Source: Paenibacillus tritici (GTDB taxonomy: Bacteria > Bacillota > Bacilli > Paenibacillales > Paenibacillaceae). Taken from it: a stretch of 64,000 nucleotides of DNA. Of this stretch, positions 53,600 to 62,444 are shown piece after piece. The notes under the pieces are model-generated. The model was not told the DNA's origin and ran no database searches. It saw nothing but the letters and a program-made list of their open reading frames with translations. The stretch covers positions 62,001 through 126,000 of the forward strand of contig NZ_JABMKX010000012.1 of assembly GCF_013204885.1 (NCBI RefSeq), written 5' to 3'. A program made the position numbers and the translations under genes. How positions within the stretch are numbered: the first letter of the stretch is position 1; every line of letters begins with the position of its first letter.

Positions 53600-53647
53600 A
53601 AGAATATCACCCTTACCTTCATATTCACCTTAAAACATGTCCCTCTC

Positions 53648-53706
53648 AGTATAGAGAAGCCGCTTAAGTGAAGTCCATGACATATAGACACCTAAGTTTG
53701 ATCTAT
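53648..53706 (-). promoter_or_regulatory. Promoter with ATAGATCAA operator box (third copy)
   Basis: On the minus strand ATAGATCAA-N5-GGTG-N8-TCAT (53706-53677) has the same internal spacing as the boxes at 9062 and 19600. Its last T starts the -35 TGGACT (53677-53672); TATACT (53653-53648) follows after 18 bp. Drives GH43/Ig paralogue 2. The divergent GH8 gene may be controlled from the same site. Confidence 0.68.
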
Positions 53707-53824
53707 TCTTAGATTACGGGAAGGCCGCCGGAATACTCTATAAATTTCAAGGAAAACGCTTTAATCTCTATATCTCCGGTTGTGATATACTTTGGGCAAA
53801 ATATGATCTGCCTGGAGGATGATT

Positions 53825-54970
53825 ATGAGTACGACCACAGAAGGCACCTTTTATACACAACAATACAGAAACCTGTTTCTTGAGAACGGCCTGCCGTCCG
53901 AGGCCATTGCGCAGAGACTTGAAGATACGTGGAACGAGCTTTTCTACGGCGCTCCAGGGGTCCGGATCTACCATCCTATGGGTGACGATAAGGGGTATAT
54001 CGTAGATACCGGTAATACTGATGTGCGTACCGAAGGCATGTCCTACGGGATGATGATGGCGGTTCAAATGGATAAAAAGGAGGAATTCGACCGGCTCTGG
54101 AAGTTCGCCAAGGTCTATATGCAGCATACGGAGGGCCGTTATAAGGATTATTTCGCCTGGCACTGCAAGCTGGACGGCACGCGGCTGTCTCCCGGTCCGG
54201 CACCGGACGGGGAAGAGTTCTTCGCCATGGCGCTGTTCTTTGCGTCGGCGCGCTGGAGCGATGGTGCCGAGCCGTTCAACTATTCCGAGCAGGCCAGAAT
54301 TATTCTCCGCGCCTGTGTACACAAAGGCGAAGACGGAGAAGGCGATCCCATGTGGGACCCTGCAACCCGGCTGGTTAAGTTCATTCCCGAGACGCCTTTC
54401 AGCGACCCTTCCTACCATTTACCGCATTTCTATGATTTGTTCGCTCTGCAGGCGGATGAGGCGGACCGGGCATTCTGGAAGGACGCGGCTGCCAAAAGCA
54501 GAGCCTATCTGCACAAAGCCTGCCATCCCGAAACCGGCCTGTCACCGGAATATGCCAATTACGACGGAACTCCGGCCGAACCCCAGCCGCACGGTGACTT
54601 CCGCCACTTCTTCAGCGATGCTTACCGGGTTGCCGCCAACATCGGGCTGGACTATGAATGGTTCCGCTGTGACCCTTGGCAGGTTGAGCAGTCTAACCGG
54701 ATTCAGGCGTTCTTCCGGGACATAGATCCTGCGGATTACCGGCGTTATACCATTGACGGCCAGCCGTTTGACGAGCCTTCCCTCCATCCGGTCGGCCTGC
54801 TGGCAACCCTGGCTATGGCTTCGCTTGCAGCCGATGGACCGGATGCCGGGCTTTTCGTCCAGCGGTTCTGGAATACCCCGCTGCGCACCGGGGAGCGGCG
54901 GTATTATGACAACTGCCTGTACTTCTTCACTATGCTGGCGCTAAGCGGAAACTACCGGATTTATTTATAA
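53825..54970 (+). CDS. GH8 reducing-end xylose-releasing exo-oligoxylanase
   Basis: A 381-residue GH8 (alpha/alpha)6-barrel enzyme. The acid Glu70 in TEGMSYGMM, Asp128 in PDGEEFFAMAL and the base Asp265 in HFFSDAYR match the Rex enzyme of Bacillus halodurans (family knowledge). Rex removes xylose from the reducing end of xylo-oligosaccharides. No signal peptide, as in known Rex enzymes. The start is the ATG at 53825, 6 nt after GGAGG; the ATG at 53819 touches that site. Divergent from GH43/Ig paralogue 2. Complements the GH10, GH120 and GH43 enzymes, which work from inside or from the non-reducing end. Confidence 0.93.
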   Translation: MSTTTEGTFYTQQYRNLFLENGLPSEAIAQRLEDTWNELFYGAPGVRIYHPMGDDKGYIVDTGNTDVRTEGMSYGMMMAVQMDKKEEFDRLWKFAKVYMQHTEGRYKDYFAWHCKLDGTRLSPGPAPDGEEFFAMALFFASARWSDGAEPFNYSEQARIILRACVHKGEDGEGDPMWDPATRLVKFIPETPFSDPSYHLPHFYDLFALQADEADRAFWKDAAAKSRAYLHKACHPETGLSPEYANYDGTPAEPQPHGDFRHFFSDAYRVAANIGLDYEWFRCDPWQVEQSNRIQAFFRDIDPADYRRYTIDGQPFDEPSLHPVGLLATLAMASLAADGPDAGLFVQRFWNTPLRTGERRYYDNCLYFFTMLALSGNYRIYL

Positions 54971-55097
54971 TAGATTCCTAACTCCACCGGAATAAGAGCT
55001 TCTCAGTCCGTTACGGCCTAGCCACACTCCCAAGTCTGAGGAGCAGCAGACCTGAATAGGCTCGCTCCACGCCCGCATTAATAGCTGCACACCAACA

Positions 55098-55153
55098 ATC
55101 GCTCCCCCGGAATATGGAGGCACCGCCATCCATCCCGAAGGAGCGATTTTTTC
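55098..55153 (+). terminator. Rho-independent terminator of the GH8 gene
   Basis: ATCGCTCC (55098-55105) pairs with GGAGCGAT (55140-55147), with a smaller ATGGAGG/CCATCCAT hairpin in the loop, followed by TTTTTT. Confidence 0.75.
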
Positions 55154-55185
55154 AAAATATAAGAATCTATATGTTGCACGCTGAA

Positions 55186-55218
55186 ACGAATGCCGTCCGT
55201 TTAAAGGACGGCATTCGT
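55186..55218. terminator. Bidirectional terminator before the YesN gene end
   Basis: A perfect 13-bp stem, ACGAATGCCGTCC / GGACGGCATTCGT with a 7-nt loop, 19 nt beyond the stop codon of the minus-strand regulator gene. T-rich sides (GTTTCC and GTTTCAG) serve both strands. Confidence 0.8.
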
Positions 55219-55237
55219 TTCCACTTGTTAACACCAT

Positions 55238-56866
55238 TCAACCGCTGAGCATATCCGTACGGTATTCCTGCGGCGTGGTTCCGGTCCACTTTTTGAACAC
55301 CCGGGTGAAGGATTGCGGGGTCACATAACCAATTAACGAGCCGACCTCCGCAACCTTCAGCTCCCCTCGCTTCAGCAGGTCCTTGGCCTGGCGGATTCGC
55401 ATGTCTTCTATATACTCGGACAGATTAATTCCGCGCTCCTGCTTGAACAGGCGGGACAGATAAGAGGGATTGAAATGGATCACATCCGACAGCCGGACCA
55501 GCGACAGATCCCGGGTAAGATTCTCTTCAATATATAAGCAGAGGGTATCAATGACCCCGGCCGCCCGCTTCTGCTCCCCGCTCTTCCTCACGGAGAACAG
55601 AAGCTCTGCCGTATCCCGCAGATAACGGAACGCTTCTCCCAGAGTACGGTGGACCTCCAGCTGCATCAGACTGCTCACGCCTACCGCCTCATCAGCTTCC
55701 CAGCGGTTGATATACGACATCAGCATCAGGGCAATCGTATAATACAGCTCGGTGAGATAAGGGTTGCATCTTCCCCGGTCCTGCCCCGCCGGTCCTGCCA
55801 TCTCCCCGAACAGCCGGAGGAACTCCTCCTTGCGGCCTGCCTCCAGATGCGCAGCCAAGGTATCCACCTTGTCCCGCAGGAACCGGTCACGGACGGGGTC
55901 CGGCGCAGCCGCCTCATTCAGGTTCACCCTCTGCACCATCTGCTCCCCGTCACCCGCCCGGTAATGCTGCACCTGTCTTGCCTTATCGTACAGCATGGGA
56001 AGCCTGGCCCACTGGAATTCCTCTGCACTGAGGGTAATGGCCATCCCGACCTCCAGCGACTCCCGGCAGGCCTGCTGTATAAGCTCGAAGGTACCTTCAA
56101 GGAATTTGCCCAGTTGTTCAAAAGTCTCCGCCCTGTCCAGATCCCTTGACCGCTCAGGCTGAATCAGCCAGATCAGGTCGCCGTACCGGTCGATGACCCC
56201 GAGGCTTACCGTCCGCTCCTTCAGCAGCTTCTCCGACAGGAACTTAACCGCAAGCGCTGTCTCCTGGCGGTCGGAATAGGTCCGCGGAGACTCAGAATCA
56301 CTTATGCTGCCCAGTGCGATCAGTACAGGCAGTGAAGCATCCAGCGGAATCCGCAGCCGGCTGAAGTCCTCCGCCACCTCCTGATCTACTTTGACACTGT
56401 GAATCAGATGGCGGAAGTAGTCTCCCTGGGCCAAGGTCTCCAGCGTGTTAAGCTGCTCTTTGGACTGACGGATCAGATCATTGACCTGCATCGTATCCTT
56501 CAGCTCCTGAAGCGCACGCTTAACCGCCTCAATCAGCTTCGGATAACCTTCATTCTTGAGCACATATTGAACGCCCGGGGCCTGAATCGCCTGATAGACG
56601 TAATTGAAGTCGCTGTGTCCGGTCAGGAACACGATTTTGCACTGCGGCCAGCTCCGGCGGATATGCTCCATCAGCTCCAGCCCGTCCATTTCAGGCATAC
56701 ATATATCGGACAGGACGATATCCACCCGGGTGCGGTGTAACAGCTCCAGCGCTTCCTGGCCCGAATAAGCCTTGTAGATATCCAGACCCAGGTCCATTTT
56801 GCCAAAAATAACCGCCAGGCCATCCGTAATAATCTCTTCATCGTCAACGATCATCATCCTGTACAC
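55238..56866 (-). CDS. Response regulator, YesN type
   Basis: A 542-residue regulator: receiver domain with the pocket IVDDEE, acceptor Asp54 in LSDICMP, Thr in LTGHSDF and Lys in VLKNEG; a central region of about 300 residues; and a C-terminal AraC double helix-turn-helix (about 440-538; IHFNPSYLSRLFKQERGINL and VAEVGSLIGYVTPQSFTRVF). The start is taken as GTG at 56866, 10 nt after GGAGG, giving the usual MYRMMIVDDEE. The frame is open to 56878, but a GTG there would lie within the ribosome site. It overlaps the kinase gene. Last gene of the importer operon 62275-55238. Confidence 0.92.
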   Translation of the reverse strand: MYRMMIVDDEEIITDGLAVIFGKMDLGLDIYKAYSGQEALELLHRTRVDIVLSDICMPEMDGLELMEHIRRSWPQCKIVFLTGHSDFNYVYQAIQAPGVQYVLKNEGYPKLIEAVKRALQELKDTMQVNDLIRQSKEQLNTLETLAQGDYFRHLIHSVKVDQEVAEDFSRLRIPLDASLPVLIALGSISDSESPRTYSDRQETALAVKFLSEKLLKERTVSLGVIDRYGDLIWLIQPERSRDLDRAETFEQLGKFLEGTFELIQQACRESLEVGMAITLSAEEFQWARLPMLYDKARQVQHYRAGDGEQMVQRVNLNEAAAPDPVRDRFLRDKVDTLAAHLEAGRKEEFLRLFGEMAGPAGQDRGRCNPYLTELYYTIALMLMSYINRWEADEAVGVSSLMQLEVHRTLGEAFRYLRDTAELLFSVRKSGEQKRAAGVIDTLCLYIEENLTRDLSLVRLSDVIHFNPSYLSRLFKQERGINLSEYIEDMRIRQAKDLLKRGELKVAEVGSLIGYVTPQSFTRVFKKWTGTTPQEYRTDMLSG

Positions 56867-58625
56867 CTGTATGCTCACCTCCAGCTCTAAGAAGGATGGT
56901 CACCCTTAGTCCGCCCAGTGCACTCCGCTCAGCGAGCAGGCCGCTCTCTTCCCCGAAGGTAATGCGAAGGCGCCGGTGAATGTTCACCAGCCCGGTCGTC
57001 TCTGCCTGCTCCTGGCACACGTTAAGGGACTCATTCAATTGCGCCAGTGTCTCATCCGTCAGCCGGTCGCCGTTATCCTCCACAATCACGCGGATTTCAG
57101 CGCCCTCCTGCGCAAAGCGGACAATGATCAGACCCTCTGCCGCTTTCTTTTCCAGGCTGTGCTTGAACGCGTTCTCCACAATCGGCTGGACAATCAACCG
57201 GGGGACGGATACCCTCTTCAGCTCCTCGGACAAGGGATCGAACCGCACCCCGATCCGCCGGGAGAAGCGCATGGCTTGAATCTCTGTATACATCCGCGCA
57301 TGATGAATCTCCTGTTCCATCGAGACCAGATCGGAAGCGTTCCGGGTGACAAATTGGAAGTATTCCCCGAGCATGGTCGTGAGCTGTTCGATCCGCTCGG
57401 TGTCACCGGTCTTGGCCATCGTGTTCAGAATGAAGAAGCTGTTATAGAGAAAATGCGGATTAATCTGCGATTGAAGCTGCTTCAGCTCGGCCCGCTGCGC
57501 CATGATGGTCTGCTTATACACCTGATCGATCAAGGACTGCAGATTGCTTACCATCTGATTGAAGCGGCTGTACAAATACCGGAATTCATCCCTCGATTCA
57601 TGCTTGATATGAATATCCAGATCTCCGTGCTCCATTCTCCTGAAGCTCTTGACCAGCGTCAGCATGGGCTTGTGGATGAACTTGTATGTGGACAGCGCAA
57701 AAGCAATGATGATGGCAAGCGCAGCTACGGCAAATACCCAGGCCCAGGTATAGAATTTGCTTAACGGGGTCTTGATGATGCCCTCCGGGATCATCCGGTA
57801 GATGGACAAACCAAGCTCCTGCGATCCCGACTGGACAATATAATAAGGTGCCCCTGCAATCCTTAGCCGCTCCCCGGAGGCAACCGAGCGGATCTTGGGA
57901 GAATACTGGGAGGGGTCCGCATGGGCCAGATCTCCCGTCACACTGGACAATGCAAAGCTTGCACGGTCTGAGAGCAGCAGCGTACCACTGCCCGGATAGG
58001 TATTGAATTGGCCCAGCGCCGCCCGCAGCTCCTGGATGTCCAGCTCGATCTCCACCGTCAGAATCGGCTCTGCGCCCTTGACGCCCCGCTGCTTCATCGC
58101 ACTGAGATACAAGCCTCCCTGCCATTCAATGACCTGGGAGCGGCGGTCTCCGAAGACCGAACGAATCTCGCGGAAGCGCTTCCCTTCGATCTCACGTACA
58201 CCGCCAACAGACGAGATGGTTCTGCCTATGGTCATGATATGAACCCGTACGTCCTTGATATACGTACTGCTGTTCTGCACGATGAACAACCGCTTCATCA
58301 GCGAATTCAGATTCTCTGTGCGGTCAATGGTCGGCAGCGTCTCCCAGGTCAGCGCCAGCTTGTTCAGATCCTCATCCTCCAGCAGGCTGTACTGCATGAG
58401 CTTCATCCGCTCGATCTCATTCTCCATATCCCGCAGATAGAATTCCGTCTGGGCACTGGCTGAGCTTCTAATATCCGCACTTGCGGTTTGCACAATCCAT
58501 TGATACAGATAGACGGCAAAGATAAGAATAGGCAGCATAATCAGCAGAAAGGTCACAATCATCCGCAGAAAGATCGTATTACGCAGTGAGGAATCCTTTT
58601 GGAAGAACAATGACCAGGCCTCCAA
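56844..58625 (-). CDS. Sensor histidine kinase, YesM type
   Basis: A 593-residue membrane kinase: transmembrane helix (about 18-40), extracellular sensor (about 41-285), second helix (about 290-312), HAMP region, acceptor His in LQSQINPHFLYNSFF (about residue 390), N box VENAFKHS and G1-like VEDNGDRL. Its partner is the YesN protein encoded by the overlapping downstream gene. Lies 68 nt after the permease genes, so sensing and import are co-expressed. Confidence 0.92.
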   Translation of the reverse strand: MEAWSLFFQKDSSLRNTIFLRMIVTFLLIMLPILIFAVYLYQWIVQTASADIRSSASAQTEFYLRDMENEIERMKLMQYSLLEDEDLNKLALTWETLPTIDRTENLNSLMKRLFIVQNSSTYIKDVRVHIMTIGRTISSVGGVREIEGKRFREIRSVFGDRRSQVIEWQGGLYLSAMKQRGVKGAEPILTVEIELDIQELRAALGQFNTYPGSGTLLLSDRASFALSSVTGDLAHADPSQYSPKIRSVASGERLRIAGAPYYIVQSGSQELGLSIYRMIPEGIIKTPLSKFYTWAWVFAVAALAIIIAFALSTYKFIHKPMLTLVKSFRRMEHGDLDIHIKHESRDEFRYLYSRFNQMVSNLQSLIDQVYKQTIMAQRAELKQLQSQINPHFLYNSFFILNTMAKTGDTERIEQLTTMLGEYFQFVTRNASDLVSMEQEIHHARMYTEIQAMRFSRRIGVRFDPLSEELKRVSVPRLIVQPIVENAFKHSLEKKAAEGLIIVRFAQEGAEIRVIVEDNGDRLTDETLAQLNESLNVCQEQAETTGLVNIHRRLRITFGEESGLLAERSALGGLRVTILLRAGGEHTGVQDDDR

Positions 58626-58693
58626 GAATCATTTTTCACCATTATAGCCTGAATTCCGGGAGTTCCGCTGGCTGCTGCATAACTTCTCTGAGG

Positions 58694-59614
58694 TCAGCCT
58701 TTGACACTGCCGAGTACGATCCCCTTCACGAAGTACTTCTGCAGGAACGGGTACGCCAGGATAATCGGCAGGGAGCCGAGGAAGATCTGGGAGGATTTGA
58801 GCGTCCGGTCCGAGATCAGCGCCAGGTCCAGCATCGCGTCACGTGACATGTTCGACAGATTTTGCTGGATGACAATCGTCTGAATATAGCTCTGGAGCGG
58901 ATAATTGGCCGGATTCCCCATGAGCAGCAAGCCGTCAAACCAGCTATTCCAGTGCTCGACCATCGAGAATAAGGCAAGTGTAGCGAGCGCAGGCTTGGAA
59001 ATCGGTACAAAGATGGACCACACCGTCCGGAAATGCCCCGCCCCGTCAATGAGCGCCGCTTCTTCAAGCTCCTTCGGAATCTCCCGGAAGAAGTTCAGCA
59101 GCAGCACCACACTGAACACCGGAACCGCACCGGGCAGCACAAGCGCCCAGATCGAGTCGAGCAAGCCGTACTCTTTAATGGTCGTATACCAGGGGATCAG
59201 TCCCCCGTTGAACAGCATGGTAACGAAAAAAGCCCAGGCATACACGCTGCGGAACCGCAGGGCATGTGATTCTTTGGATAATGGATACGCCACCAGAATG
59301 GTCAAAAGCAGATTCAGCGGAGTTCCGATGCCGATTCGGGTCAGCGAGACAAGCATCGACTGCCAGAATTCAGTACGGCTCATCGTATACATATAGGAGG
59401 CCAGCGTGAAGTCTACCGGCCAGAGCCTGACATACCCTGCGGAAGCCGCCGCACTTGAGCTGAAGGATACCGCTACAATATGAATCAGAGGCAATATACA
59501 CAGCAGTGAAATCAGGATTAGAAAGGTTGCATTCAGCACCGCAATCCAGTCCAGGCGTTTCTTGGGGCGAATGGGAGTCCATTCCGCCTGCTTAGGCGTA
59601 AGCCGTTGCTCCAT
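58694..59614 (-). CDS. Sugar ABC transporter permease (YtcP/LplC type)
   Basis: A 306-residue permease with six helices, a coupling loop near 185-205 (EEAALIDGAGHFRTVWSIFV) and the typical C-terminus KYFVKGIVLGSVKG. Partner of the LplB-type protein encoded 14 nt upstream. Substrate unknown; the neighbouring GH8 and GH43 genes suggest xylo-oligosaccharides. Confidence 0.93.
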   Translation of the reverse strand: MEQRLTPKQAEWTPIRPKKRLDWIAVLNATFLILISLLCILPLIHIVAVSFSSSAAASAGYVRLWPVDFTLASYMYTMSRTEFWQSMLVSLTRIGIGTPLNLLLTILVAYPLSKESHALRFRSVYAWAFFVTMLFNGGLIPWYTTIKEYGLLDSIWALVLPGAVPVFSVVLLLNFFREIPKELEEAALIDGAGHFRTVWSIFVPISKPALATLALFSMVEHWNSWFDGLLLMGNPANYPLQSYIQTIVIQQNLSNMSRDAMLDLALISDRTLKSSQIFLGSLPIILAYPFLQKYFVKGIVLGSVKG

Positions 59615-59628
59615 GGGTACTCCCTCCT

Positions 59629-60528
59629 CTAAAAGATCCGGTATTTGGCAAATCGGTAAGCCAGGAAATAGGAGCTGGAAATTAAGGTGAGCGAGATGAT
59701 AGACTTAAAGAAGCCGACAGCAGTCGCCACTCCGTACTGTGCGTCGAGCAGACCGATCCGGTAGACAAAGGTGTCCAGGATATCCCCGCTCTCATAGACC
59801 TGGGGACTGTAGAGATTAAAGACCTGATCGAATCCCGCATTCAGCAGCTGTCCCAGACTGAGCACCGACAGCAGAACGATAACCATGCGTATGCCCGGAA
59901 TGGTGATATGCCAGGTTTTGTGCCAGCGGTTAGCGCCGTCAATGGTAGCTGCTTCATACAGTCCCGGGTCAATTCCTGTAATCGCCGCCAGATACACAAT
60001 GGTGCCATAGCCGAAGTTCTTCCAGACATCCGAAGTAATCAGCGTGAAGGGGAACCAGTCATTGTCGCCCAGGAAAAAGATCTTGGAGACACCGAACCAT
60101 CCGAGAAATTCATTCACGATCCCGCCCGAGGGGGACAGAATATCAATCAATATCCCCCCAAGCACGACCCAGGACAGAAAATAAGGCAGATAGATCGCGG
60201 TCTGCACGGACCTTTTGATCCAATTACTGGTCAGCTCGTTCAGCAGTATTGCGAATACAAGCGGAATAATCAGACCCAGAATCAGCTTGAGACTCGAAAT
60301 AAACAGCGTATTCCACAAGACCTGTGTGAAGCTAGGTAGATTCATCACATATTCGAAGTTATCCAGGCCAATCCACTTCTGATCTCCGAACAGCCCCTTG
60401 GCCGGAATGAACTTCTGAAAGGCAATCACAACACCGGCCATGGGCACGTAGGAGAACAGAATAATCATGACCAGTCCCGGCACAAGCATCAAATGAAGCG
60501 GCAGTTCTTTTCGCAGTTTTGCTCTCAT
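59629..60528 (-). CDS. Sugar ABC transporter permease (LplB type)
   Basis: A 299-residue permease with six helices and a coupling loop near 190-210 (YEAATIDGANRWHKTWHITI). The start at 60528 has GGAGG 6 nt upstream and gives MRAKLRKELPLHL; a longer frame to 60576 would overlap the binding-protein gene. It begins 19 nt after the stop codon of the binding-protein gene, without an intercistronic hairpin, unlike the xylan operon. Confidence 0.92.
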   Translation of the reverse strand: MRAKLRKELPLHLMLVPGLVMIILFSYVPMAGVVIAFQKFIPAKGLFGDQKWIGLDNFEYVMNLPSFTQVLWNTLFISSLKLILGLIIPLVFAILLNELTSNWIKRSVQTAIYLPYFLSWVVLGGILIDILSPSGGIVNEFLGWFGVSKIFFLGDNDWFPFTLITSDVWKNFGYGTIVYLAAITGIDPGLYEAATIDGANRWHKTWHITIPGIRMVIVLLSVLSLGQLLNAGFDQVFNLYSPQVYESGDILDTFVYRIGLLDAQYGVATAVGFFKSIISLTLISSSYFLAYRFAKYRIF

Positions 60529-60547
60529 CGTTATCCTCCGGGGCACA

Positions 60548-62275
60548 TCATTTCTTAGTCGATTCGTACCATTCATTGACCTCTTGCGTAATCTGATCCC
60601 CGCCCAGCTTCTGCCAATCCTTCACAAACTGGTCGAACTTGTCGATAGGATCACCTAAAATAATTTTGACAAACATTTCATTCTGCTGCTTTTCAAGTGT
60701 CGTTTTGCGCTCGACCATGGTCGGTGTCGGAGCGCCGACGAATTTCTCCTGTAGGAACTGGTCATTCTTGATGTACTGGTCAGCGATTCCCATGGAGCCT
60801 TGCTCGCCATAGATCCGCTCCCAGCCCCATAGAGAGAAGCCCTCCGTTGAACCTGAAGCATAGGACTCCAGCTTCCCTTGGATCGTCTTGGCTTCGCCTT
60901 TCAGGGTAGAGAAATCACCGGCCTTGCGGGCAGCATCAATCTCACGGAAGGCGTCTACGTTCTTCGTTACCGGATACGGTGTAACCGGGGACAGCTGCCA
61001 GACACTCTCCGCTTCCGGCGGTGCATAGTACTTATCGAATTCGGCCGTCTCGCCCCAGTTCTTCTCCACATGCAGATTGAACATTTTGATTACGGCTTCA
61101 GGGTTCGTGGCTCCCTTCTTGACCGCGAAGAAGCGGGTGGTGCTGAATTTCAGCGGCACCTTCGGCGTATCGCCCGATTCCGAGACAATCGGGAAGGCCT
61201 GCCACTGCGCCTTGGGATCATTGTCACGGTTAAGCTGCAGCGGCCAGATGGAATTCCATTGCTCTCCGTACTCCATCCCGATCTTGCCTGCGGAGATCAT
61301 CTCGGAGACCTTGCCGCCGTCCTTCACCCCGAACTCCTGGTCGAGCTGTCCCTTCTTGGCCATATCCTGGAGCACCTGGAGCGCTTGCTTCACTTCAGGC
61401 TGAATGCTGCCATAGACCAGCTTGCCGCTGCCGTCATCCACCCAGATATTCGGGTAAGCGTTGTACCCGGCCATGAAGCCTTCCAGCCCCATGGCCCCTC
61501 CCCACAGATCCTTGGTGATGCCAAGGCCGATCGTATCCTTCTTGCCGTTCCCGTCCGGGTCCTTCTCCACGAAGGCTTCGGAGATTGCAAGCACATCCGC
61601 CATGGTCTTCGGCGGCTGGAGTCCCAGCTTCTCCAGCCAGTCGGTACGAATCCAGATGTACATCGACCGTTCAATGGAGGATTCCAGGCTCGGAATCGCC
61701 ATCAGCTTCCCGTCGAAGGTTGCTGCGTCGAATACACTCGTCCCTTCCCCCGCGAGCACTTTTTTGGTGAACGGGGAGGCATACTTTTCATATAACGCCG
61801 TCATATCCTCGATCTGGTCGGAATCGGCCAACTGCTTGAGCTGTGTGGCGTTGACCGGAGTCACATCCGGCAAGTCGCCGGAGGCCAGTGTGACATTGAT
61901 CTTCTGCAGATATTGATCCGAGGTCTGGCTGCCCTTCACAATCCAGTTATACTTGATCTTGATTCCGAGCTGATCCTCATACAACTTGGTCCAGCGGTTG
62001 TTATCAATCGTCTCATCCTTCAGCACACCAAGCACGTTATTCTCTACCACATCGCTGAGGTCTCTGACGAACGATAGTTCAATCGGAGGATCATATTTCC
62101 CGAGCGGGCTCTCATCGACGGATGCGCTTGCCTTCGGATCATTGCCGGCTGCCGCTTCCTTGCCGCCGTTACCGGATTCTAGCTTGCCCGAGCAAGCGGA
62201 CAACAGCAGTGCAGACAGGAGCAGAATTGAAGTGCTTTTCAGCCCTGCCGGACCCTTCCTTGTACCTGTGTTCAT
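60548..62275 (-). CDS. Solute-binding lipoprotein of the LplA type
   Basis: A 575-residue lipoprotein. The signal sequence ends in LLLSAC (lipobox Cys about residue 28), followed by a Gly/Asn/Ala linker. Features such as YMWIRTDWLEKLGLQPPKT (read with I for M) and EKDPDGNGKKDTIGLGITKD fit large LplA/YtcQ-type binding proteins. The ATG at 62275 has GGGGG 8 nt upstream; the frame is open to 62293. First gene of the operon lipoprotein-permease-permease-kinase-regulator, preceded by a cre-bearing promoter and divergent from the AraC gene at 62445. Confidence 0.92.
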   Translation of the reverse strand: MNTGTRKGPAGLKSTSILLLSALLLSACSGKLESGNGGKEAAAGNDPKASASVDESPLGKYDPPIELSFVRDLSDVVENNVLGVLKDETIDNNRWTKLYEDQLGIKIKYNWIVKGSQTSDQYLQKINVTLASGDLPDVTPVNATQLKQLADSDQIEDMTALYEKYASPFTKKVLAGEGTSVFDAATFDGKLMAIPSLESSIERSMYIWIRTDWLEKLGLQPPKTMADVLAISEAFVEKDPDGNGKKDTIGLGITKDLWGGAMGLEGFMAGYNAYPNIWVDDGSGKLVYGSIQPEVKQALQVLQDMAKKGQLDQEFGVKDGGKVSEMISAGKIGMEYGEQWNSIWPLQLNRDNDPKAQWQAFPIVSESGDTPKVPLKFSTTRFFAVKKGATNPEAVIKMFNLHVEKNWGETAEFDKYYAPPEAESVWQLSPVTPYPVTKNVDAFREIDAARKAGDFSTLKGEAKTIQGKLESYASGSTEGFSLWGWERIYGEQGSMGIADQYIKNDQFLQEKFVGAPTPTMVERKTTLEKQQNEMFVKIILGDPIDKFDQFVKDWQKLGGDQITQEVNEWYESTKK

Positions 62276-62310
62276 AGTCAACCCCCAGTTCAATTAGTGT
62301 TGATTTTATT

Positions 62311-62354
62311 TGGTTACGCTTTCATTATGGGGGAGGCGCCTATTTATTGACAAC
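62311..62354 (-). promoter_or_regulatory. Promoter with downstream cre site, importer operon
   Basis: On the minus strand TTGTCA and CATAAT are 18 bp apart (about 62354-62325). ATGAAAGCGTAACCA (62325-62311) matches the cre consensus WTGNAANCGNWNNCW at all defined positions and starts at the end of the -10, like the cre site at 9133. CcpA binding there should block initiation or early elongation. Confidence 0.62.
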
Positions 62355-62444
62355 GCTCACATTTTTACTTCACTTATCCGGCATTGACACAAACACAAAA
62401 AAGAACATGCTATAATGAAGCATGTCTGCCAGGAGGAGAGCGCA

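Noticed and set aside
54971..55237. A small gene between GH8 and the YesN gene
   Set aside because: The stretch consists of two terminator hairpins and has no frame with a ribosome site.
62330..62400. A fourth copy of the ATAGATCAA operator box before the 62275 operon
   Set aside because: Only a partial resemblance (ATAAGTGAA...) and the GGTS and TCAT parts are absent.
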